A program made the translations under genes and the position numbers. From Pseudooceanicola sp. (lineage in GTDB: Bacteria; Pseudomonadota; Alphaproteobacteria; Rhodobacterales; Rhodobacteraceae): 64,000 nucleotides of DNA. Positions 54,899 to 63,680 of the stretch are shown here, piece by piece. Location: assembly GCF_029213205.1 (NCBI RefSeq), contig NZ_JARGNH010000014.1:18871-82870 (forward strand). The letters run 5' to 3'. The notes beneath the pieces are model-generated. The model saw only the letters and a list, made by a program, of their open reading frames with translations. It did not search any database and was not told where the DNA came from. Within the stretch, counting starts at the first letter, position 1. The number at the start of each line of letters is the position of its first letter.

Positions 54899-55408
54899 AT
54901 GGCCCAGCCCAACCAAACCCAGCCCGTCCATCCCGCCGCCCGGATCGGCCATGTCCACCTCAGGGTCGCCGATCTGGACCGCGCGATCGGGTTCTACGCC
55001 GGGGTTCTGGGGTTTGAAGTGCAGCAGCGGTATGGCGCTGAGGCCGCGTTCCTGTCGGCGGGCGGCTATCACCACCACATCGGCCTGAACACCTGGCAAT
55101 CCAAAGGCAGCACGCCGCCACCGCCGGGGCACACCGGCCTCTATCACACCGCGTTCCTCTATCCGGACCGGGCGCAGCTGGCCGATGCGCTGCGCCGGGT
55201 GCTCAACGCCGGCATCCAGATCGACGGCGCCGCCGATCACGGGGTGAGTGAGGCGATTTACCTCACCGACCCTGATGGCAATGGCGTCGAGCTCTACCGC
55301 GACCGCGCTGAGGCGGAATGGCCGCGCCGCGACGACGGCAGCCTGGCGATGGTCAACACAAGGCTCGACCTTGAGGCGCTGCTGGCCGAGGCTCCGGCGC
55401 TGGCGTGA
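54899..55408 (+). CDS. VOC-family glyoxalase/extradiol dioxygenase-like protein
   Basis: This 169-residue protein of the vicinal oxygen chelate fold shows GHVHLRVADLDRAIGFYAGVLGF near residue 17, HHHIGLNTWQ, GLYHTAFLYPDR and a late YLTDPDGNGVELYRDR. The two beta-alpha-beta modules hold His, His and Glu positions expected for a divalent metal. It resembles CatE and glyoxalase-like enzymes in Rhodobacteraceae; the substrate is unknown. AAAGGA lies before the start, and the gene appears to stand alone. Confidence 0.85.
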   Translation: MAQPNQTQPVHPAARIGHVHLRVADLDRAIGFYAGVLGFEVQQRYGAEAAFLSAGGYHHHIGLNTWQSKGSTPPPPGHTGLYHTAFLYPDRAQLADALRRVLNAGIQIDGAADHGVSEAIYLTDPDGNGVELYRDRAEAEWPRRDDGSLAMVNTRLDLEALLAEAPALA

Positions 55409-55546
55409 GTGCGACGGATTGACCAGCCAGACGTCACAGAATCGATTCAATTGCCGCGTAGCCTCCACGCACCCACAGAGCCGATGTATTTCCATTGGCT
55501 GACCAAGACCATGTTTGACCCAGTCGCTTTTAACAAACCTTTAGAC

Positions 55547-55582
55547 AGCCCCCGGCCCTCCCCTGGTCGGGGGCTTTTTGTT
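55547..55582 (+). terminator. Intrinsic terminator
   Basis: AGCCCCCG (55547-55554) pairs with CGGGGGCT (55568-55575), extended by one G-T and two C-G pairs, and is followed by TTTTTGTT. It lies 139 bases after the VOC gene, so a short leader or an unannotated small transcript could end here. Confidence 0.85.
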
Positions 55583-55656
55583 GACGTCCCGCCCCCGCTT
55601 TTCCTCACCGCGCGGCTCTGCCATACTCGCCGCCATAGCCGACGAAAGGACGCCCG

Positions 55657-56523
55657 ATGGCCATTGGCAACAATCTTCGCACCTATTTTCAGGGTCACTG
55701 GCACCAGGGCGATCTACCGGTGATGAACGCGGGCGATCACGGGTCCTGGCTCGGCACCACGGTGTTTGACGGGGCGCGGATGGCGCAGGGGCTGGTGCCC
55801 GACCTGGCGGCGCATTGCGCCCGGATCAACCGCTCGGCCGAGGCGCTGATGATCACCCCGACGGTCAGCACCGAGGAAATGATCGCCATCGTGCGCGAGG
55901 GGCTGGCCAGCTATCCGCGCAACGCGGCGGTCTATATCCGGCCGATGTATTGGGCGCTTGAGGGTGGCGCGCTGGGAGTCGATGCGAAACCCGGCGCCAC
56001 CGGGTTTTGCATCAGCCTTGAAGAAGTTCCGATGGCCGCGCCGGGGGCATCCACCACCCTGACCCGCACCCGGTTCCGTCGTCCCACCCTCGATTGCGCG
56101 GTCACCAATGCCAAGGCGGGCTGCCTCTACCCCAACAACGCCCGAATGATTTACGAAGCGCGCAGCAAAGGCTTTGGCAATGCGCTGGTCGCCGATGCGC
56201 TGGGAAATGTCGCCGAGACCGCCACCGCCAATGTGTTCATGGCCAAGGATGGCGTGGTCTATACGCCGATCGCCAATGGCACCTTTCTGGCCGGGATCAC
56301 CCGCGCCCGCCATATCAAGAACCTGCGCGCCGATGGTGTTGAGGTGCAGGAGGCGGTGCTGAGCTTTGCCGATTTCCACGCTGCCGACGAGGTGTTTCTG
56401 TCTGGCAATATGATGAAGGTCACCCCGGTCACCGGTTTTGATGACACCGATTATGCGGTTGGTCCGATCACCCGGCGGGTGACACAGCTCTATTGGGATT
56501 GGGCCGCCTCGGAGCCGCTCTGA
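55657..56523 (+). CDS. Branched-chain aminotransferase-like class IV PLP enzyme
   Basis: This 288-residue fold-type IV aminotransferase resembles IlvE. The PLP lysine is in AVTNAKAGCLYPNNARMI near residue 153. The phosphate-binding motif NVAETATANVFM and the loop TPIANGTFLAGITRARHI follow. The N-terminal GTTVFDGARM is typical. It transfers amino groups to or from branched-chain or related keto acids. Rhodobacteraceae often have several paralogues, so its exact substrate is uncertain. Confidence 0.87.
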   Translation: MAIGNNLRTYFQGHWHQGDLPVMNAGDHGSWLGTTVFDGARMAQGLVPDLAAHCARINRSAEALMITPTVSTEEMIAIVREGLASYPRNAAVYIRPMYWALEGGALGVDAKPGATGFCISLEEVPMAAPGASTTLTRTRFRRPTLDCAVTNAKAGCLYPNNARMIYEARSKGFGNALVADALGNVAETATANVFMAKDGVVYTPIANGTFLAGITRARHIKNLRADGVEVQEAVLSFADFHAADEVFLSGNMMKVTPVTGFDDTDYAVGPITRRVTQLYWDWAASEPL

Positions 56524-56550
56524 GCATCCGCCTTCCGGCTGGCCTGGCGC

Positions 56551-57264
56551 CTAAAGCGTCGGGTCGTCCACCAGCCGCACCAGTCTTGTCAGGTCGCTCA
56601 ACCGTTCTCTCTGCTGCCCCTCGGCGTCGAAATTCGACGGGTTCAGCCAGACCGAAAACGCCTCTTTCAGCGCCGGCCATTCCTGATCGGTCACCGCGAA
56701 CCAGGCGGTATCCCGATTGCGGCCCTTGATCACCATGTGCTGGCGAAACGTGCCCTCATAACTGAACCCGAGCCGCTGCGCGGCGCGGCGCGACGGGCGG
56801 TTCAGCGCGTCGCATTTCCATTCATAGCGGCGATAGCCGGCATCAAAGACCCAGCCCATCATCAGTGCCATCGCTTCGGTCGCGGCGCGCGCGCCCTGCA
56901 GCGCCGGGGCAAAGGTGATCGAGCCGACCTCGACCACGCCCATCGCCGGCTTGATCCGCATGAAGGCCGCCACCCCACCCCAGATCCCGCGATCCTTGTC
57001 ACGGATCGCTAGGAAATGCGGATCGGGTTGGCCTTCGGCGCCGCGCATCCAGCGATGATATTGCGACGCGCTGGCGAAGGGCCCGAACGAGATATAATCC
57101 CAGAGCCAGTCATGACCCTGCATTTCGCGATAGATCAGCGCCGCATGGCTGTCGGCGCGCATCGGCTCCAACGCCGCATAACGCCCCTCCAGAACCGGCC
57201 CCTCGGGCAGCGGCGGCGCCTGCCATCCCTCGATGATCGGCCCGACCGGCCTGTCCTCGCGCAT
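56551..57264 (-). CDS. GNAT family N-acetyltransferase
   Basis: This 237-residue acetyltransferase has the GNAT core VVEVGSITFAPALQGARAATEAM (acetyl-CoA-binding beta4-alpha3 region) and RAAQRLGFSYEGTFRQHMVIKGR near residue 165, as in RimJ/RimL-type enzymes. The substrate is unknown. The ATG at 57264 with AGGGGAG upstream is preferred to the GTG at 57273. The 3' end converges with the aminotransferase gene. Confidence 0.87.
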   Translation of the reverse strand: MREDRPVGPIIEGWQAPPLPEGPVLEGRYAALEPMRADSHAALIYREMQGHDWLWDYISFGPFASASQYHRWMRGAEGQPDPHFLAIRDKDRGIWGGVAAFMRIKPAMGVVEVGSITFAPALQGARAATEAMALMMGWVFDAGYRRYEWKCDALNRPSRRAAQRLGFSYEGTFRQHMVIKGRNRDTAWFAVTDQEWPALKEAFSVWLNPSNFDAEGQQRERLSDLTRLVRLVDDPTL

Positions 57265-57338
57265 TCCCGTCACTCCCCTGGTTCCGGCGCAGAGGTTAGC
57301 CGAGGCAGCGGCGCGCGGAAAGGCTCATGCCGCCGCAC

Positions 57339-58349
57339 TCAGCCGCCCGAGATCCCGGCCTCGGCAAAGGTTGCCATACCTGAATGACAGGCGATTGCCG
57401 CTTTCAGAAGGTGGATCGCCACCGCCGCCCCGGATCCTTCGCCCAGCCGCATCCCCAAGGCGAGCAGCGGCGCCTTGCCGAGCAGGTCCAGCAGTGCCGC
57501 ATGTCCCGCCTCGGCGCTGACATGTCCGGCAACCGCATGGTCCAGCGCGCCCGCCTGCGTCACCTCAAGACAGGCGGCGGCGGCGCAGCAAATGAACCCG
57601 TCCAGGATCACCGGAATTCGCTCGACCCGCGCCCGGGCAATCGCCCCGGCCATGGCGGCGATTTCGCGCCCGCCGAGGCGACGCAGGATCTCGATCCCGT
57701 CGCCCTGGCCGCCATGCAACGCCACCCCGTCGCGCACCACCCGCGCCTTCAGCGCCAGGCCCGCATCATCGACGCCGGTGCCGCGCCCGACCCAATCCTC
57801 GGTCGCACCACCATAGAGGGCGTGCGCCAGCGCCGCCGCCGAGGTGGTGTTGCCAATGCCCATTTCGCCGGTGACCAGCAGATCGGCCCCGGCATCGACC
57901 GCGTCCCAGCCCGTCGCCAGAGCGGTGGCAAAATCGTCAGCATCCATCGCCGGGGCTGTGGTAAAATCCGCAGTTGGCTGCGCCAGCGCCAGCGCATGCA
58001 CATCCATCCGCGCGCCCGCCAGTAGCGAAAGCTGGTTGATCGCCGCGCCGCCAGCCTGAAAATTCAGTACCATCTGTTCGGTGACCGCCGCCGGAAAAGC
58101 CGAAACCCCCTGCGCCGCAACCCCATGGTTTCCCGCAAATACAATGACTTGCGGCGCCACAATCGCGGGGCGCGGATCGCCGCGCCATCCGGCGTACCAG
58201 ATCGCCAGATCCTCCAACCGGCCCAGGGCGCCGGGCGGTTTGGTCAATTGGCCATTGCGGGCGTCGGCCTGGCTCAGGGCGGCGGCATCGGGGCCCGGTG
58301 CGGTGGCAAGCGCGGCGCGCAGATCGTCGGCGGTTCGGATCGTGGTCAT
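57339..58349 (-). CDS. cobT: Nicotinate-nucleotide--dimethylbenzimidazole phosphoribosyltransferase
   Basis: This 336-residue enzyme makes alpha-ribazole phosphate for the lower ligand of cobalamin. [16 protein letters not shown] near residue 72 and [14 protein letters not shown] near residue 164 bind nicotinate mononucleotide. The catalytic glutamate is Glu330 in [12 protein letters not shown]. It is divergent from cobS with 41 bases between starts. No cobalamin riboswitch fits in that gap. Confidence 0.95.
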   Translation of the reverse strand: MTTIRTADDLRAALATAPGPDAAALSQADARNGQLTKPPGALGRLEDLAIWYAGWRGDPRPAIVAPQVIVFAGNHGVAAQGVSAFPAAVTEQMVLNFQAGGAAINQLSLLAGARMDVHALALAQPTADFTTAPAMDADDFATALATGWDAVDAGADLLVTGEMGIGNTTSAAALAHALYGGATEDWVGRGTGVDDAGLALKARVVRDGVALHGGQGDGIEILRRLGGREIAAMAGAIARARVERIPVILDGFICCAAAACLEVTQAGALDHAVAGHVSAEAGHAALLDLLGKAPLLALGMRLGEGSGAAVAIHLLKAAIACHSGMATFAEAGISGG

Positions 58350-58390
58350 GGAAACTCCGTTGTTCGGATCGCGTCGTTCGTGTCTAACGA

Positions 58391-59170
58391 ATGCCAAAGC
58401 TGGGACAACCGCAAATGACTGACCACAGACCGCATCTTACCGACATCCGCAGCGCGTTGGCGTTGCTCAGCCGGCTGCCGCTGAACCGTGAGGCGACCCC
58501 GGCGGCTGGCGCGGTCTGGGCCTTTCCGCTGGCCGGGGCGCTGCTGGGCGCGCTGATGGCGCTGAGCGCGAGCCTGGCGCTTGGCCTGGGCCTGCCACCG
58601 ACCCTGGCGGCGTTGGTGGCCCTGGTTGTCGCGGTGCTGCTGACCGGGGCGCTGCACGAAGACGGCTTGTCGGACGTCGCCGACGGATTCGGCGGCGGCT
58701 GGACCCGCGAAAAGCGGCTGGAGATCATGCGCGACAGCCGCATCGGCAGCTATGGCGCGGTGGCGCTCGGGCTAAGCCTGATTGCCCGCTGGCAGGCGCT
58801 GACCCTGATCCTGGACAGCGGCCATCACTGGGCCGCACTGATCGCCACGGCGGCGCTGAGCCGGGCCACGATGCCCGCACTGATGGCGGCGCTGCCGCAT
58901 GCCCGCGACGACGGGCTCAGCCGCGCGGTGGGGCGGCCAAAGGCCGGAATGGCCGGGCTCGCCGCCGGGCTGGCCGCGCTGATCGCGTTGGCCGGGCTGG
59001 GCGCGGCCGGTGGCCTTGGCGCCTGCGCGGTCACCGTGCTGATCACATTGGCGGTCGGCGCGCTGGCCCGGTCCCGGATTGGCGGGCAAACCGGCGATGT
59101 TCTGGGCGCCGCGCAGCAGCTGGCAGAGATCGCGGTGCTGTTCGCCATTTCGGTGCACATATCCGTTTGA
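58391..59170 (+). CDS. cobS: Adenosylcobinamide-GDP ribazoletransferase (cobalamin synthase)
   Basis: This membrane enzyme of 259 residues (251 if translation begins at ATG 58415) joins adenosylcobinamide-GDP and alpha-ribazole in the last assembly step of cobalamin. The family motif [20 protein letters not shown] near residue 85 carries the acidic catalytic residues, followed by [16 protein letters not shown]. About six membrane helices follow. It is paired with cobT. An operator-like site follows its stop and belongs to the next operon. Confidence 0.93.
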   Translation: MPKLGQPQMTDHRPHLTDIRSALALLSRLPLNREATPAAGAVWAFPLAGALLGALMALSASLALGLGLPPTLAALVALVVAVLLTGALHEDGLSDVADGFGGGWTREKRLEIMRDSRIGSYGAVALGLSLIARWQALTLILDSGHHWAALIATAALSRATMPALMAALPHARDDGLSRAVGRPKAGMAGLAAGLAALIALAGLGAAGGLGACAVTVLITLAVGALARSRIGGQTGDVLGAAQQLAEIAVLFAISVHISV

Positions 59171-59185
59171 TCGACCGGCAGGTTA
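59170..59185. promoter_or_regulatory. Putative TetR-type operator upstream of the ThDP-aldolase-hydratase operon
   Basis: ATCGACCGGCAGGTTA contains the same 13-mer, CGACCGGCAGGTT, as the site at 37673-37685. It lies at the cobS stop, about 64 bases upstream of the next gene. Confidence 0.45.
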
Positions 59186-59248
59186 GTTTGGGCTGGACCC
59201 CGCTGCGCACCCGGGCAACAAATGTCACAAATACTTGGGAGGAAGAAA

Positions 59249-60805
59249 ATGACCAACGGGGCCGACCTGCTGTGCGATACGTTGCTGGCCAACGATGTCG
59301 ATGTCTGTTTCGCCAATCCTGGCACATCCGAGATGCATTTCGTTGCGGCGCTGGACCGCAAACAGAACATGCGCTGCGTCCTCGGCCTGTTTGAGGGCGT
59401 CGTCACCGGCTGTGCCGATGGCTATGCCCGGCTGGCGGACAAACCCGCCGCCACCCTGCTGCACACCGGCCCCGGCCTCTCGAACGGGCTGGCCAATCTG
59501 CACAACGCCCGCCGCGCCGGCACGCCGATGGTCAATGTGGTCGGCGATCACGCCTCCTACCACCTGCCCAATGACGCGGCGCTGACCACCGATATCGAAA
59601 GCCTGGCCGAGCCGATGTCGAAATATGTGCGCCGCTGTGCCGGGGCCGATGACGTCAGCCGCGCCACCGCCGATGCGATCACCCAGGCGCGCAACGCGCC
59701 GACCGGGGTGACCACGGTGATCCTGCCCGCCGATGCCGCCTGGGGCGAATTGCCCGATGACAGCCCGGTGTCGATGGCCAATCTGCGGGCTCCGTCACGG
59801 GTCGATGACGCGCGGCTGATCGCGGCGATCAAGGCGCTGAAAACCGGCGCCAAGCCGGTGCTGATGCTGGCCGGCAAGGCGCTGCGCGCCGAGGCCCTGA
59901 CCCGCGCCCAGCAAATCGCCGAGGCCACCGGCGCCCGCATCATCGCCCAGCAATCCAACGCAAGGGTTGAACGCGGCGCTGGCCGGGTGCCGGTGGAACG
60001 GGTGCCCTACGTGGTGGAACTGGCGCAGGAATTCCTGGCCGGCACCACCCATCTGATCCTGGTTGGCGCCAAGGCCCCGGTGACCTTTTTTGCCTATCCG
60101 AACAAGCCGACGACGCCGATGCCACTGGGCTGTCAGGTGCTGACTCTGGCCGATGCCGGGGACGATGCGCCCGGCGCGCTCGACCTGCTGGCGCAGGGGC
60201 TGAACCTGCCCGCAACCGCCAAGGTGACGGTGCCGCATGCGCCGATCCCGGATCTGATGTCCGGCGATCTGACCACCGCCGCGATTGCCACGGCGGTCGC
60301 CAATTTCTTGCCCGACAACGCGATCATCGCTGATGAATCGGTGACCTCGGGGCGGGAATTCTTTGGCTTTACCCATGGCGCCGCGCCACATGACCACCTT
60401 CAGGTCACCGGCGGCGCGATTGGTGGCGGCCTGCCGCTGGCCTGTGGCGCGGCCATTGCCTGCCCGGACCGCAAGGTGGTGAACCTGCAGGCCGATGGCT
60501 CGGCGATGTATACCAATCAGGCGCTGTGGACGATGGCGCGCGAGCGCACCGACACCTGCGTGGTGATCTTTTCCAACCGCCGCTACGCGATCCTGCAGGG
60601 CGAGCTGACCAATGTCGGCGCCGGTGAACCGGGGCGCAATGCCAACAAGATGCTGAACCTCGACGATCCGGCGATCGGCTGGGTGTCGCTGGCCAATGGC
60701 ATGGGGGTCGAGGCGGCGCAGGCCTCCACCGCCGACCAGTTCAACGACCGGTTCAAATCGGCGATGGCCCGCAAGGGCCCGTTCCTGATCGAAGCGTTGA
60801 TCTGA
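59249..60805 (+). CDS. Thiamine diphosphate-dependent enzyme (acetolactate synthase large-subunit-like)
   Basis: This 518-residue ThDP enzyme has the activating glutamate in GLFEGVVTGCADGYARLAD near residue 52. The ThDP motif reads QADGSAMYTNQALW with SNRRYAIL, as in benzoylformate decarboxylase-like proteins usually labelled acetolactate synthase. The QADG in place of GDG separates it from true IlvB. GGGAGG lies before the start at 59249. It is translationally coupled to the aldolase gene (TGATG) and probably acts in the same pathway; the substrate is not assigned. Confidence 0.85.
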   Translation: MTNGADLLCDTLLANDVDVCFANPGTSEMHFVAALDRKQNMRCVLGLFEGVVTGCADGYARLADKPAATLLHTGPGLSNGLANLHNARRAGTPMVNVVGDHASYHLPNDAALTTDIESLAEPMSKYVRRCAGADDVSRATADAITQARNAPTGVTTVILPADAAWGELPDDSPVSMANLRAPSRVDDARLIAAIKALKTGAKPVLMLAGKALRAEALTRAQQIAEATGARIIAQQSNARVERGAGRVPVERVPYVVELAQEFLAGTTHLILVGAKAPVTFFAYPNKPTTPMPLGCQVLTLADAGDDAPGALDLLAQGLNLPATAKVTVPHAPIPDLMSGDLTTAAIATAVANFLPDNAIIADESVTSGREFFGFTHGAAPHDHLQVTGGAIGGGLPLACGAAIACPDRKVVNLQADGSAMYTNQALWTMARERTDTCVVIFSNRRYAILQGELTNVGAGEPGRNANKMLNLDDPAIGWVSLANGMGVEAAQASTADQFNDRFKSAMARKGPFLIEALI

Positions 60806-61572
60806 TGGCCGATCTGCCGGTGAACCGCTTCAAGGCCGGGCTGAAGGCCGGGACATGCCAGATCGGTCTCTGGACCGCTCTGCCCGGCACCGTGCCGATC
60901 GAGATCCTGTCCGGCTGCGGCTTTGACTGGCTGGTGCTTGATACCGAACACGCGCCCAGCGATCCGCTGACCGTGCTGCCACAATTGCAGACCTTGGTGC
61001 CCCATGAGGTCGCACCGGTGGTGCGCCCGGCCTGGAATGACAAGGTGCTGATCAAACGGTTCCTCGACATCGGCGCGCAGACCCTGCTGGTGCCCTATGT
61101 CCAGACCCGCGAAGAGGCTGAGGCGGCGGTCGCCGCGATGCGCTATCCGCCGCGCGGCATTCGCGGTGTCGCCGGATCGGTGCGGGCCTCGGCTTATGGT
61201 CAGGTGCCCGATTACATCCTGCGTGCCGAGGAAGAGCTGTGCCTGATCGTCCAGGTCGAAACCGCCGAGGCACTGGCTCGCCTGCCCGAGATCGCCAGCG
61301 TCGACGGTGTCGATGCGGTGTTCATCGGCCCCGCCGACCTGTCCGCCAGCATGGGCCATCCCGGCGATCAGATGCATCCCGAGGTGATTGCGGCAATCGA
61401 AGGCGCGATCCGCACCCTGGTCGGGATCGGGGTGCCTGCCGGCATTCTGACCGGCGGTGACTTCGCCCGCCGCTGTATTGATCTCGGGGCGCTGTTCGTC
61501 GCCGTCGGCAGCGATGCCGGGGTGATGGCCAAAGGCGCCCGCGAGCTGGCGGCCTCCTTCAAGAACAACTAA
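60805..61572 (+). CDS. HpcH/HpaI family aldolase
   Basis: This 255-residue class II pyruvate aldolase has GLWTALPGTVPIEIL at the N-terminus and LVLDTEHAPSD. The divalent-metal ligands lie in QVETAEAL and GPADLSASMG. It cleaves or forms 4-hydroxy-2-oxo acids, giving pyruvate and an aldehyde. The start overlaps the ThDP gene stop. Co-transcription with a ThDP enzyme and an enoyl-CoA hydratase points to a catabolic pathway of unknown substrate. Confidence 0.9.
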   Translation: MADLPVNRFKAGLKAGTCQIGLWTALPGTVPIEILSGCGFDWLVLDTEHAPSDPLTVLPQLQTLVPHEVAPVVRPAWNDKVLIKRFLDIGAQTLLVPYVQTREEAEAAVAAMRYPPRGIRGVAGSVRASAYGQVPDYILRAEEELCLIVQVETAEALARLPEIASVDGVDAVFIGPADLSASMGHPGDQMHPEVIAAIEGAIRTLVGIGVPAGILTGGDFARRCIDLGALFVAVGSDAGVMAKGARELAASFKNN

Positions 61573-61613
61573 CACACCAATCCGAAAATCAACCGTTTAG
61601 GGAGAAACGAGAG

Positions 61614-62408
61614 ATGTATGAGAACCTGAAAACCGAAAGCCGTGGTGGTCTGCGGATTGTCACTTTGGATCGGCCCGAGGCCAAGAACGCCATGAGCGCG
61701 GGCATGACCCAGGGTCTTGCCGATGTGATGGCCGAATACCGCCAGGACCCGGAGGTGCGCTGTGTCATCCTGACCGGGTCGGATGGCTATTTCTGCGTTG
61801 GCGGCGATGTGAAGGGCATGGCGGCGGGCAAATCCGGGCCGATGACCATGGAACAGAAGGCCGCCGATCTGCGCCGCCGGATGGAAGCGGTGCGCAACCT
61901 GCATGAGATGGAAAAACCGACCATTTCCGCCGTTGAAGGCGCTGCCGCCGGGGCTGGCCTTGGCCTGGCGCTGGCCTGCGATATCCGCATCGCCTCGGCA
62001 ACCGCCAAGATCACCTCGGCTTTTGCCAAGGTCGGGCTGTCGGGCGATTACGGCGGCTCTTACCTTGCCTCGCAGATCCTCGGCACCACCCGGGCGCGGC
62101 AAATGTGGCTGATGTCGCCGATCCTGTCGGGGCAGGAAGCCGCCGACATCGGCCTGATGAGCGAAGCCGTGCCCGCCGGAACCGCGCTTGAGCGGGCGCT
62201 GGAACTGGGCGAACAGCTGGCCAATGGCCCGACCCTGACCTATGGCCGGATGAAGCGGAACTTCCGTCTGATCGAACGCGGCGCGACGATGGGCGAATTG
62301 CTCGACAGCGAAGCGATCAACCACGCGCTGAGCTCACAAACCGCCGATCACAAGGAAGCCGCGGCGGCCTTTGTCGCCAAACGGGCGCCGAACTTTACCG
62401 GCAGCTGA
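61614..62408 (+). CDS. Enoyl-CoA hydratase/isomerase family protein
   Basis: This 264-residue crotonase-fold protein has the oxyanion segment YFCVGGDVKGMAAGK near residue 60 and AVEGAAAGAGLGLALACDIRIA near residue 105. At the position of the catalytic glutamate it reads AKVGLSGDYGGSY, with Asp as in PaaG-type isomerases, so hydration may not be its reaction. It is 41 bases after the aldolase gene, with GGGAG before the start. A strong terminator follows. Confidence 0.88.
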   Translation: MYENLKTESRGGLRIVTLDRPEAKNAMSAGMTQGLADVMAEYRQDPEVRCVILTGSDGYFCVGGDVKGMAAGKSGPMTMEQKAADLRRRMEAVRNLHEMEKPTISAVEGAAAGAGLGLALACDIRIASATAKITSAFAKVGLSGDYGGSYLASQILGTTRARQMWLMSPILSGQEAADIGLMSEAVPAGTALERALELGEQLANGPTLTYGRMKRNFRLIERGATMGELLDSEAINHALSSQTADHKEAAAAFVAKRAPNFTGS

Positions 62409-62433
62409 TCCTGCGGGGTTTTGGAATGACGTG

Positions 62434-62463
62434 ACGGGCCGGGGTCGAACCCGGCCCGTTGTG
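62434..62463 (+). terminator. Terminator after the enoyl-CoA hydratase gene
   Basis: ACGGGCCGGG (62434-62443) and CCCGGCCCGT (62450-62459) form a perfect ten-base-pair stem with a six-base loop, followed by TTGTGGTTT. Confidence 0.8.
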
Positions 62464-62483
62464 GTTTCCGGGCTCTTGGCGCC

Positions 62484-62573
62484 TCACCAAAGCCGCGCCA
62501 GCAACGCGTCGGTCCCTGGCAGCATCGCATCGACCAGCCCCATCGCCCGGGCGGCGGCGGCGCGTTGCGACCT
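62484..62573 (-). pseudogene. 3' end of an unidentified gene cut off by rearrangement
   Basis: On the minus strand a GC-rich frame reads RSQRAAAARAMGLVDAMLPG and ends DALLARLW at a stop at 62484. Codon use matches the resident genes, but the coding character stops at about 62574, where sequence of different composition begins. I do not recognise the protein. It looks like the tail of a resident gene whose body has been lost. Confidence 0.4.
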
Positions 62574-62660
62574 GACTATCTCTCTCTTATCCGGGATAAT
62601 CCGCGGCGATTTGGCGCCGGAGCGCAAGCGGGCCTGGTGGCGTTGCAAGTGGTCAGCGCC

Positions 62661-62725
62661 GGGGGGCTGTCTGCCCCCCGAAAGTAAGGGGCTGGATAAG
62701 TAGAATTTTCTCGGCAAGATGCATG
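62661..62725 (+). repeat. Dispersed intergenic repeat, copy 8 (altered)
   Basis: The hairpin half GGGGGGCTGTCTGCCCCCC is intact. The following C run is replaced by about 20 unrelated bases, and only ATTTTCTCGGCAAGATG resembles the usual tail. The tail runs into the start of the truncated transposase. Confidence 0.6.
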
Positions 62726-62736
62726 AGGAGATTCAG

Positions 62737-62859
62737 ATGAAGATGACGAGATACAGCGAGCCCCAGATCCTTGCTATCCTGCGCCAAGCCGAAGGCGGCG
62801 TGCCGGTGGCCGAGCTTTGCCGGGAGCATGGTATGGCTGGAAGACAACCGCCGCACTGA
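62737..62859 (+). pseudogene. Truncated IS3-family transposase orfA
   Basis: Forty residues, MKMTRYSEPQILAILRQAE then PVAELCREHGM, match the helix-turn-helix start of IS3/IS911-type OrfA proteins. Similarity ends after HGM, where the family would continue into the second helix, and the frame stops eight residues later. GAGGAG precedes the ATG. No orfB or terminal inverted repeats were seen. Confidence 0.75.
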
Positions 62860-62950
62860 CAACGGGACGCTGGCGCAGATCGTCGTGTCAAACGCCATGA
62901 GCACCCCGGTCAGCCGCCAGTGGAAAGGCTACTGGCAGCGGGTGGCTTGA
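62831..62950 (+). pseudogene. C-terminal fragment of an unidentified protein
   Basis: Beginning where the transposase match ends, another frame reads WLEDNRRTDNGTLAQIVVSN, then PVSRQWKGYWQRVA and a stop at 62950. It has no start of its own and looks like the tail of another gene joined to the transposase fragment. I cannot name the family. Confidence 0.35.
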
Positions 62951-63001
62951 CCAGCCACATCGTTAGTTGCAACTGTACCACAAATAATTTCGGGGCGACG
63001 T

Positions 63002-63271
63002 GTGGCCAAAGCGCAAAAAATCCTTGCAAAAATGGGTGGCAACCCCAAGGGAGACTGGACGATTGATGACGTGAAGTCTGTTTGCAGGTATTATTGCATT
63101 GAGTGCGATCCGCCATCTGGAGGGGGATCACACTGGAAGGTGAGCAGCCCGCACCTAGAGGGCATCTTGACGATACCGGCAAACAGACCAATTAAGACAA
63201 TATACATCAAAAAGCTGGTCAGCTACATGACGGCGCACATAGAGATAGATGAGGAGAAGAATCATGGATGA
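63002..63271 (+). CDS. hicA: HicA-family mRNA interferase toxin
   Basis: This 89-residue protein carries a HicA-like double-stranded-RNA-binding fold: GGGSHWKVSSPHLEGILTIP with the catalytic His, then RPIKTIYIKKLVSYM. HicA toxins cleave mRNA when free of HicB. It has a longer N-terminus (KILAKMGGNPKGDWTIDDV) than the shortest HicA proteins, as in many proteobacterial versions. The start is GTG. Base composition is clearly more AT rich than the rest of the window, pointing to acquisition. It overlaps hicB by eight bases. Confidence 0.85.
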   Translation: MAKAQKILAKMGGNPKGDWTIDDVKSVCRYYCIECDPPSGGGSHWKVSSPHLEGILTIPANRPIKTIYIKKLVSYMTAHIEIDEEKNHG

Positions 63272-63680
63272 TTACGTTATCGTCATTCTCCCGCTGTCCG
63301 AGGAAGACGGTGGCGGCTTTGTCGGGTATGTTCCTGACCTGCAAGGCTGCATGTCTGACGGCGAAACGCGCGAGGAAGCGCTGGCGAACACACAAGAAGC
63401 CATGAGAGAGTGGATTGCCATGAAGGCCGAGCAAGGTCTCGACCTGCCTAGGCCGGGTGTATCTATCGAGCGCGCCGCTCGTGAGCGAAAATCTATGATG
63501 AACGCCTTGAAGGTTCTTATGGGAGTGCTCGATAAGGCCGATGATCGAATCATGGAGCTTGAGCGCGCCCTTGAGGACGCAGTTGATGGCGTTTCTGCAA
63601 GTTGGGAGCGAAACCTTCCACTATTCGAAGCTTCGCGCGCCACCGTCTTTAGAGGTTCTAAGCGTCTGATAGCCAACTGA
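63264..63680 (+). CDS. hicB: HicB-family antitoxin
   Basis: This 138-residue antitoxin has the partial RNase H-like HicB domain in residues 1-60: VIVILPLSEEDGGGFVGYVP, then DLQGCMSDGETREEALAN. The C-terminal 75 residues form a predicted helical or coiled-coil tail (MGVLDKADDRIMELERALED) in place of a recognisable ribbon-helix-helix or HTH domain. GAGGAG precedes the ATG at 63264, within the end of hicA. The pair would regulate itself and neutralise HicA. Confidence 0.87.
   Translation: MDDYVIVILPLSEEDGGGFVGYVPDLQGCMSDGETREEALANTQEAMREWIAMKAEQGLDLPRPGVSIERAARERKSMMNALKVLMGVLDKADDRIMELERALEDAVDGVSASWERNLPLFEASRATVFRGSKRLIAN

Noticed and set aside
58350..58390. Cobalamin riboswitch between cobT and cobS
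   Set aside because: The gap is only 41 bases and contains no B12-box-like sequence.
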